From the NCBI GenBank assembly GCA_964036315.1, contig OZ038479.1, forward strand, positions 59,171,246 through 59,235,245: DNA of 64,000 bases. Reading direction: 5' to 3'. The stretch comes from Acanthosepion esculentum (taxonomy: Eukaryota > Mollusca > Cephalopoda > Sepiida > Sepiidae). Shown here piece by piece: positions 56,385-64,000 of the stretch (positions are counted from its first letter, which is position 1; every line of letters begins with the position of its first letter). The notes beneath the pieces were generated by a model that ran no database searches, was not told the origin of the DNA, and saw nothing but the letters and a program-made list of their open reading frames with translations. Made by a program: the position numbers and the translations under genes.

Positions 56385-59300
56385 GTCTGACTCACACCGC
56401 AGTTTAACGAGGTTGTCATTGACTAGTATTCCCAACATTTCAAAAAGGTTTCCTTGAACCTAGAGTGGCCTGTAGTAACTTGGCCACAGTCATTGCGGAC
56501 CGCATTAAAAGGCAAGTCCCAAGAAGCATATACCACCCTATCAGTAATAGGCTATGTTGAATATGACGTCGAGTTAGCTATCTTTAAAATGTATGAACTA
56601 GTACCAGAGGAATACCGGCAAAAATTTGGAACATACTGAAAGGAGACATATGTAAGTTCTCAAGACAGGAGATATATTTCGATGGATGGAGCTGAGGCAA
56701 ATGATCCTGATAGAAGAATTTAAAGAATGTGTCTCTGACGATTTGAAGACCTACCTCAACGAGAAGAGAGTCAATAGCCTATATGAAATGACAATCCTCA
56801 CTGATGAACATGCGTTATTGCATGGATGAAAGAAAATGTCTATAAGAGTCTTGCGAGACACTGGGACAACTCAGTCCCTAATTGTGAAAAGTTTTGTACT
56901 ACGTGAATTGAATTTGGCCACGGGAAAATCTGTTATTGTACTGGGTATTAGCAGCTGCATCTAAATAGAAAAATAGACGAGGAGAACATTGATAGGGTGG
57001 AGGATGAGGCGATTGACTTGTCACAGACCTTTCTGAATTCTGATGTTGGATTAAATTATCCCCCAATAGTCCAACAACTGGAAATGACGATGTTGTTGTT
57101 GATTGAACCCACTATGGACATTTCCCTGTCGAGGAGATTACTCATAACAGAATAGGACAGAGATTCTGAGCTCACCCCATTTTTCAGTTAGTTGTTGCCC
57201 GAGGATGAGCTGGAGAAAGTTTCAACCAGGTATTTTGTCAAGAATGAGAATAAGGAAGTGGAGACCCTCTCATATTCCAGCTTTGGAAGACTGGTCGATA
57301 GTTCACCAAGTAGTACTCCCTAAAAGGTACAGACTGAAGGTAATGAGAAAAGCTCATGAAATCCCTCTGGGAGGCCACCGTGGCATTAACAAAATATACG
57401 ATAAGACCACCAAACATTTTTATTGGCCAGGAATTCCGAAGTATGTATCTGAGCATTTGACACACCTGCAAAGTTATAGGGAATCCAAATAAGAAAATCC
57501 CCAATACACCCCTACATCCCATCACTACTTTCGAGGAACTCTTTTGTCATATTGTCGTAGACTGTGTTGTTCCATTAAGTTGGGGAAACAATATTTACTA
57601 ACAATTATTTCCCGAAGTGATACCCATTAGAAATCTTTCTGACAGAAAAATATCAAAAGCCCTTATTACCTTTCGTATCATGGTTGGCTTACCCAAGGCG
57701 GTACAGTCAGACCTGGGGTCCAACTTCATATCAGGGGTATTCCAGTAAGTTGTGGGAACTTTGGGTATATTAAGTCCAGCACTTATCACCCACAATCCCA
57801 AGTTGCCTTGGGAAGGTTTCACTCCGCCCTAAAAAGCATGATGCAAACACACTTTCTGGACCACTAACAAGATTTGGACAAAGATTATTTCATTACTAAT
57901 GTTCACTGCTCGTAAATCTGTCCAAGAGCCTTTAGAGTTCAGCCCATTTGAACTAATATTCAGACATTCAGTTCAGAGTCCTTTACAAGTGCTGAAGGAA
58001 GATTGGTTGTGCAAAGAGCCAGTGGCGGCGAGCTAAATTATGTGTCCCGATTCTGGACCTGACTCACCGAAATGTGTGAACTAGCCTGCGAGAAACTCTA
58101 GTTCAACGTAAAATGAAGGACCGATATGATCGAGACGCAGTTGAACAAAGTTTCAGTGTCGGGGATAAGGTGTTAATTTTATTACCCTTGTCCAGATATC
58201 CCTTCAAAGCTCGAGTCCATGGTCTGTATGGGGTGGCGAGAAAGGCCAGTTATCTTAAAACTATAAGAACTCTTGATCGCATGAAGTCTATGCAGATGTG
58301 TCATATCAAAAAGCTCAAGCCCTATTATAAAAAGGGGAAAGACCGACCCTATATTAGTGATCAGAGGATCTAGTCCTATGCCTGAGTTGACGGAGATCCA
58401 AGGAGAAGTTACGGAAAGGGAAAACCACCCTGCCAAATTTTGCAACTCTGAGGAGCTAGCCGACTTAGGCATGAAACCCTTAGCCCTTAGAAAGAAAAAA
58501 ACATTTAGCTACGCTTATCATGAATTTCAGGGGCCTGTTCCTCGACATACCCAACCAAGCCACTATGAGCTGCCATCCTACCAAGTCAACCCACAGAAAC
58601 CTACGTAGAGAAGTAGCCTATATGTTAGAGAATGGCATTGTTGAGCGTAGCCAGAACAATTGGTCCACCTCCTGCATGCTGGGGAACGAAACTGACATTT
58701 CGGTTCGGTTTTGCAACAACTACCGAAAGGTGAACTTCATCACTAAGACTGACTCACAACCTATTCCCCAGATGGACAACTGTGTCGATAAAATAGGCAA
58801 GGCCACATATATTACAAAACTCGACCAGTTGATAGCATATTGGTGTGTGTCCCTGGCCGAGTGTACTGAGGAGATATCTGCTTTAGTGAGTCTGGATGGC
58901 TTGTACCAATATCGCATAATGCCTTTCGGGATGAAAAATTCCCAGGCCACCTACCAGCAAATGATTAACCATTTCCTACAAGATCTGGCTGGAATCGAGA
59001 CGTACATCGATAATATAGTTGTATACAATAACACCTGAGCGGATCATATGATATCTCTCTGAAAAGTTTTTAACCGATTAAGGCATGCCAACCTCAACAT
59101 TAATCTCACAAAAAAGGGATTTCTGCCAAGCTGAGGTGAGTACCTAGCCCCAACCAAAGTAAAAGGCATGAAAAGATTTCTCAGCATGGTAGGTTATTAT
59201 CGCAAGTTCTGTAAAAACTTCTCCAATGGAGCCTCGCCACTTACCCAATTATTGAAGAGGAAAGTCAAATTCTTTTGGTCATTTGCTATTCTTTGATCAA

Positions 59301-59755
59301 ATAAAAGTCTTATGTTAAAACATTATCCTTAAAGCTCCTGTGTTTACCCAACCGTTTAGCTTACCAGTAGATGCAAGTGATCACCACATTGACGTTGTAG
59401 TCCGATAGAGATAGTGTCGAATATCTTGTCACCTATTACTCGAGGAACTTTAACACTCACCAGAGGAATTACTCTACTGTCGAAAAAGAAACTCTTGCTC
59501 TTTTGTTAAGCTTAAAATACTTTAAAATGTATGTGTCCTCGTCCCATCAGCCTACCCTAGTATATGACCATAACCTGATAACCTTTCTAAGAAAAATGAA
59601 AAAGAACCGATGATTACTGTGTTTAAATTTAGTGTTACAAGAATACAATTTGACTAGATAACATATAAGAGGCATCGATAACGTGTGGTAATGCCTTATC
59701 CTGTACCTGACTGATAAGCTATGGAATAACATTTATTGACCCCTTTGAGGAACGA
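56385..59755 (+). pseudogene. Gmr1-like Ty3/gypsy retrotransposon relic with SCAN-like gag
   Basis: Domain order on the + strand is gag, protease, integrase, RT, RNase H, with integrase before RT as in Gmr1-type elements. Gag at about 56440-56830: LRTALKGKSQEAYTTLS and ELVPEEYRQKF (SCAN-like), then ILIEEFKECVSDDLKTYLNE. Protease: LRDTGTTQSL, with DTG at 56857-56865. Integrase: AHEIPLGGHRGINKIYDKTT (zinc-binding, CxxC lost), then SSTYHPQSQVALGRFHSAL, where the catalytic E is G, and a C-terminal YDRDAVEQSFSVGDKVLILL. RT from 58570: MLENGIVERSQNNWSTSC, QYRIMPFGMKNSQATYQQM, and YIDN at 59003-59014 where Y-x-D-D is expected. RNase H is a remnant to about 59700. It has many stops and frameshifts, and no LTRs were identified. 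Confidence 0.85.
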
Positions 59756-60196
59756 ACAGTGATGAAAACCCGCTTTTATGTTTTAGAAAATTGCTATTCA
59801 TGACATTTTCCTTCTTCTTGTTAAGGTGTGGCACAGTCACATATGTGTTTATCCGAACCGACCCAATTTCATTAACCAAATAGGCATAAAGCTAAAAAAA
59901 AAAACAAACAAATCCTCCAAATCCCAGCTTATATATATATATAAAAAACCCTCAAATATTAATTACCGTATGTGACGGCATACAAGGCGCACTTTTTTTT
60001 TTTTACTAAAAATATCTTTTGAAATTCCCCTGCATCTTATATGCCATATGTAGGTTTAAAATTCGCGATAGTCTGCTGAAATTAGATACATGGCAACTCC
60101 TGTTTTAGGTACCTCCACGAAATCGCTAAAAAAAGCATAGTCTGATGAAAAAGACACCAAACTTTATGAAAACAAAATTTTATCGTCTAAATGCTT

Positions 60197-60480
60197 AGAC
60201 TTAAACATGGAAAGAGCAATGGAACACCTGGATGGCAATGCCTGATCACGACCTTACACTTACAGGAAGAATTTAAAAAAAAACAGCATTGCACAAGTTT
60301 GCGAATGGGTGAAGCAAGCTTGGGATAATAAACCAGAAATTGTTAAATCTTTTAAAAAGTGTGGCATTAGCATTGCTTTCAGTGGAACGGAATATGACGC
60401 ATTATTTAACAGCGATGATAGTAGTATTGAAAATGAGTATCAGAGTTTTGATAACGAAGACGACGAATTGGTACTAATTA
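60197..60480 (+). pseudogene. pogo/CENP-B-like transposase C-terminal remnant
   Basis: Reads CEWVKQAWDNKPEIVKSFKK then CGISIAFSGTEYDALF followed by an acidic tail (DDSSIENEYQSFDNEDDEL). This is typical of the end of pogo/Tigger/CENP-B-type DDE transposases, where a W-x-x-I/P...SF-x-x-C-G-I-S-x-x-x-D-G-T-E-D motif precedes an acidic C-terminus. One frameshift lies in an A-run near 60277, with MPDHDLTLTGRI just before it. The DDE core and helix-turn-helix are absent. Confidence 0.7.
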
Positions 60481-60488
60481 ATTTTTTT

Positions 60489-61618
60489 AGTAAATGTTGG
60501 TTTTATTTCCCGAGCGCTAAATATCCCTTAAAATTTTCCAAAACAGTCATAATTCTGTGCAAATGTACATACTGAACTCGAATTAACAATTAAATTATGA
60601 AGAAACCTTTCCATTTTGGAGTTATCGATAAGAAAAAATCGAACTTCTTGTCGGTCTTTCGTCAGCCATTACCGGCTTATTTAGAAGTAAACACTGCGGC
60701 GGATTGATTTGGGCCTATTTACTTCTTTTACAGACTTTCCTTGCAGAAAATCACTACGCACTACCATAAAGAAATGTAATTTTTTTTTTGGTAAGTGTAG
60801 TTTTATTTATAACAAAAACAAATTAAATAATACAATAGAACCTTTTTTCCGTTTCGAATAGCAATGACAAATTAAAAGAACAAATTAAATAATAAAATTA
60901 AAGCATTTTTTATATTTTAAAATTGAAGAAAAAGTTAATGCACAAACTTGGTAAATTATTTAATGTTTTTTTTATTTTTTAATTTGTCCCTTCTTCCACA
61001 CAGAAAGAAAACCCCACTCCCTTAACACCTAACTCTAAAGATTAACTTTAGGGTTAGGTGTTAAGGTCAGGGGTGGGGTTTTCTTTCTGTGTAGAAGAAG
61101 GGGACAAATTAAAAACAAATGAAAATAGAATCAACCCTTCTACTTTACCAAGTTTGTGTATTAATTTTTGTTATATTTTTAAATTTTATAAAAAAATGCT
61201 TTATTTTTATTATTTAATTTGTTCTTTTAATTTGTCATTGCTATTCAAAACGGAAAAAAAGGTTCTGTTGTATTATTTAATTTGTTTTTGTTATAAATAA
61301 AATTACACTTACCAAAAAAAAAAAAAAAATTTACATTTCTTTACGGTAGTGCGTAGTGATTTTCTGCAAGGAAAGTCTGTAAAAGAAGTAAATAGGCCGG
61401 AAGTACCCGGCAGCGTATTAGTATTCATCATAGCAGTAATGGGGGACGAATGACTAACAAGAAGTCCGATTTCTTCCTGTCGATAACTCCAAAACGGTAA
61501 GGTTTCTTCATAATTTAATTGTTAATTCGAGTTCAGCATGTACATTTGCACGAATAATGGCGATTTTGGAAAATTCTAAGGGATATTTAGCGCTCGGGAA
61601 ATAAAACCAACATTTACT
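60489..61618. repeat. 1.1 kb palindrome with arms of about 560 bp
   Basis: Left arm 60489 to about 61042 and right arm about 61045-61618 are inverted copies with almost no spacer. Outer pairing: AGTAAATGTTGGTTTTATTT and its complement ending 61618. Middle pairing: AAAATCACTACGCACTACC. The centre is TAACTCTAAAGATTAACTTTAG around 61033-61054. Arms differ by small insertions and substitutions, most of all at 60660-60720 versus 61395-61460. It lies wholly inside the TA-flanked transposon. Confidence 0.85.
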
Positions 61619-61932
61619 GACGAATTTTATAGATTTTAAGATGAATAAAATTTTAATGGTAACTGTACTGTTTTGCTCAGTTGTAATAATTGTTTGATTT
61701 TTATTTTGTTTTCTTACCTTTGGATATAATAAAGTTTTTTTACCTATTATTTTTCGTGTAATCATGGCTTGTTTAACCAAAAAAATAATACCTCATAGTC
61801 ATAAATATAGCCTAGTCCGTACCATTTACTAATTATTTTACTAATTACTAATTTTTTTTCTTGATTTTTTTCCTGCTTAAATTGGGATGCATGTCATACA
61901 CCCGTGCAAATTATATGCCGTCAAATACGGTA

Positions 61933-62366
61933 AATAAAATGTATTAAACTTGCAAGCAAATATGTTCTAGGATCATCCTTCTCTTCTTTTTCTCTTTCCT
62001 TTTTGTTCATCCTTATGCTAAGGACACGTGAACTTGGAAGCGCTCCCATTCATGGATGATCTGGTTCCAAAATCACGTGGCCATCGGGCGATTGGCCAAG
62101 AGTTAACCAAAAGCACCATAAGGCAGCCGTCCTGCATTCACGTAGGAGTTGCTTGGACATTCGTCCAACATACGGCCACCTCATGATTGCACCCCATGTC
62201 AAGTAAAGTAATCCACATGACAAATTTTTGACTGGCAGTCGATTAAGACTGGTGAGTAAATCACTCTGAATGGCCTCCGAGATAAAGAAAACAGCAAAGT
62301 CTGTCAACCATAGAAGAACTGTACTGTGGGTAAACATCCACTCGGAGATAAAAAGGTTTCTATATC
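61933..62366. other. Unassigned, less AT-rich patch
   Basis: The interval 62040-62345 is distinctly less AT-rich and contains a 95-codon open frame on the minus strand with several tryptophans and cysteines, but no motif I recognise. It may be a retroelement fragment. No gene is called. Confidence 0.3.
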
Positions 62367-62682
62367 GGAGGCACGGTGGAGTAATGGCTAGCGGCTCGGA
62401 TTGAAAAATCGGAGAGCCGAGTTCAAATTCCAGTTGAATCCATTACATTCACTTACGTGCTAATACCCTTGGGAAAGGTATGAATCCTCTTCTCCCCCCC
62501 CCCGCCAATTACAAATAGCAGGACAGATCGGATTCTATAGCCTTGGATGGCAACTGGCCTACCGCAGAAAGAAATGGCAACCTACTGCGGGAAAAAAATC
62601 TGCCTCGTCAGTCATGTAGCGAAAGATACATGATTGCCTAAGTGTGTATCAAGCATGGCACATAACTGATTGACTGATCTAT
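62367..62682 (+). repeat. tRNA-derived SINE, most complete copy
   Basis: Head of about 66 bp with an A-box-like GGTGGAGTAATGGCTAGCGG at 62375-62394 and B-box-like GAGTTCAAATTCC at 62419-62431. The body contains GGGAAAGGTATGAATCC, a C-run (62504-62513), TAGCCTTGGATGGCAACTGG, CAACCTACTGCGGGAAAAAA and TACATGATTGCCTAAGTGTG. It is the reference for the minus-strand copies at 34449, 47023 and 49128 and for the fragments at 16820 and 18140. Confidence 0.8.
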
Positions 62683-62699
62683 GTGATACTGAACCGAAT

Positions 62700-63335
62700 T
62701 GACTTCAGGCAAAAATGCCCTTATAGTATTCAGAAAAGACATTAAAAGCTTTTTATAAAATTAAAAATGTCTTAATTTTATTTGGTTTTGTATTTTACAA
62801 TTCAGAGCTAAAGTCTGAGTAGAAATGGTCTTCGATTTATAAAAAAAATCGATGATTTTGAAGAAGTCTTCTGCATTTAATTAAAAATTACAGAGATGTT
62901 CATATTTGAGTTTTCAAGTTTTCATAAAATTAAGTAATGGTGGGGTGTAACAGATATAAAAAATATTTTTACTATGACTTTCTAAGAAACAAACATTTCT
63001 ACAATAATTTAATTCATTTTTTAATAAGTTCTGAAAGTATCATTAAAATCTGGCAATTATTTGATTTTTGCAAGAATTTCCAAACTAAAGTGTTTTTCAA
63101 CTGACAAAAGCGCTAAAAAAACTAATGCTAAATATTATACGACCGCTGACGTAAAAAAAGATATTCAACCAAAATGTCAAACGTGTTAAAAAGGAATAAA
63201 AAAATTTTTTTAAATAATTAAAATACCTTGGTCTTTCCTCTTATTAATAACATATCTTTTTCACGATAAAACTTTGTTTTTGTTAAATTTGGGGCCTTTT
63301 ATCATCATACTATGCTGTTTTTTCAGCGAATTATT
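62700..63335 (-). repeat. R1 interspersed repeat, minus copy
   Basis: Reverse R1 motifs from AAAAGCTTTTTATAAAATT through GGTGGGGTGTAACAGATATA, ATCATTAAAATCTGGCAATT and CTTTCCTCTTATTAATAAC to TTTTATCATCATACTATGCT near 63310. It is one of the longer copies. Confidence 0.6.
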
Positions 63336-63350
63336 GATTATAACCTCAAT

Positions 63351-63390
63351 TATATAATATATATATATTTATATATATATATATAAATAA
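63351..63390. repeat. (TA)n microsatellite
   Basis: Short TATA tract with a TTT interruption. The following 190 bp (63391-63580) hold nothing recognised. Confidence 0.85.
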
Positions 63391-63580
63391 TATTGCAGTG
63401 GAGAACATGTGCCTGGGTTGTCTTAATCAAACGGTGCCTGCTAACATTTATGTAGATGTTGAAAAGAGTTCCAGTAAAAAAAAAAAATATGAAAAGCAGT
63501 GGTTGGTAACCTGAAATTGAGAAATGAGAAATGTTCATTTGTTATGAGCTAAAATAGATTATGAAACATTTTATGTTATA

Positions 63581-63584
63581 TCTA

Positions 63585-63683
<99 letters not shown>

Positions 63684-64000
63684 TTATCTATATATATATG
63701 TATATCTATCTATATATATATATATATGTATATCTATCTATATATATATATATATGTATATCTATCTATATATATATATATATGTATATCTATCTATCTA
63801 TATATATATATGTATATCTATCTATATATATATATATATGTATATCTATCTATATATATATATGTATATCTATCTATATATATATATGTATATCTATCTA
63901 TATATATATATATGTATATCTATCTATATATATATATATGTATATCTATCTATATATATATATATGTATATCTATCTATATATATATATATGTATATCTA
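63581..64000. repeat. TATC tetranucleotide array grading into a TATA/TATC minisatellite
   Basis: Perfect (TATC)n to about 63650, then (TA)n to about 63676. After that come at least ten units of roughly 26-34 bp that alternate a TATATATATATA block of variable length with TGTATATCTATC. The array runs off the window end, so its full size is unknown. Confidence 0.92.

Larger units (their letters stand above)
59966..61930 (+). mobile_element. pogo/Tigger-like DNA transposon with TIRs and TA target site
   Basis: Ends are inverted repeats: CCGTATGTGACGGCATA at 59966 and the complement of CCGTATTTGACGGCATA ending at 61930 (one mismatch in 17). TA flanks both sides (59964-59965, 61931-61932), as expected for Tc1/mariner/pogo insertion. 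Only the transposase C-terminus remains (60197-60480). Most of the interior is a palindrome (60489-61618). A scrap of R1 (GGTACCTCCACGAAATCGC, 60107-60195) is also inside. Total length is about 1965 bp. Not autonomous. Confidence 0.78.

Noticed and set aside
50556..59755. SCAN-zinc-finger fusion gene linking ZNF-C to the downstream gag
   Set aside because: The SCAN-like gag lies about 4.7 kb downstream of the ZNF-C stop, is broken by stop codons and is part of a retroelement. No splice arrangement supports a fusion.
62050..62337. 95-codon minus-strand ORF as a membrane or secreted protein
   Set aside because: Rich in hydrophobic residues, W and C, but no recognisable family, no credible signal peptide and surrounded by repeats. 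Left as unassigned.
62367..62432. A working tRNA gene
   Set aside because: The A- and B-boxes are only approximate, the head does not close into a full cloverleaf, and the same head plus body recurs at several sites, so it is a SINE.

Overview
This is a very AT-rich eukaryotic window made mostly of transposon debris, long introns and simple repeats. It has no prokaryotic features. The combination of tandem single-exon C2H2 zinc-finger genes with no effector domain, tRNA-derived SINEs, Ty3/gypsy, pogo, mariner and non-LTR relics, and TATA/TATC microsatellites suggests a mollusc, most likely an octopus or another coleoid cephalopod. That assignment is inference; nothing in the window names the species.

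The only intact protein-coding genes I can support are three C2H2 zinc-finger genes, all on the + strand: ZNF-A (8788-10236, 17 fingers), ZNF-B (36006-37547, 18 fingers) and ZNF-C (50556-51761, 14 fingers). Each appears to have the same structure. A conserved untranslated leader exon ends in AAG|GTAAGT (donors after 1109, 29587 and 45271). A 5-7.4 kb intron follows. A second exon opens after a CACAG acceptor (8516, 35709, 50259), carries about 270-300 nt of 5'UTR, and holds the whole finger array. ZNF-A is followed by decayed fingers past its stop. ZNF-B and ZNF-C lie in a recent tandem segmental duplication (about 28068-41465 and 44519-55695). Two older, diverged 3'-flank fragments (41500-42000 and 55940-56335) show that the array once had more units.

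Layout. 1-10.9 kb: ZNF-A unit, with interspersed repeats in its intron. 10.9-18.1 kb: gene-poor DNA with microsatellites, a hairpin MITE, SINE and LINE fragments. 18.1-23.2 kb: a 5S-like/tRNA-like chimeric SINE, a long inverted-repeat element and two different minus-strand Ty3/gypsy relics. 23.2-28.0 kb: a LINE tail and an inverted-repeat element holding a minisatellite and a nested LTR. 28.1-41.5 kb: ZNF-B unit, with a LINE insertion, an LTR-like insertion and a mariner relic. 41.5-44.5 kb: older ZNF flank and a LINE reverse-transcriptase relic. 44.5-55.7 kb: ZNF-C unit, with a gypsy RNase H/integrase insertion in its intron. 55.9-59.8 kb: a decayed Gmr1-like gypsy element with a SCAN-like gag and integrase placed before reverse transcriptase. 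60.0-61.9 kb: a pogo/Tigger-like DNA transposon bounded by TIRs and TA, containing a 1.1 kb palindrome. 62.0-64.0 kb: a tRNA-SINE, an R1 repeat and a TATC/TATA satellite running off the window.

The genes do not form a pathway. They are one expanding family of putative DNA-binding proteins in transposon-rich DNA. R1 below means an abundant unclassified AT-rich interspersed repeat; R2/R3 means a second, shorter family.
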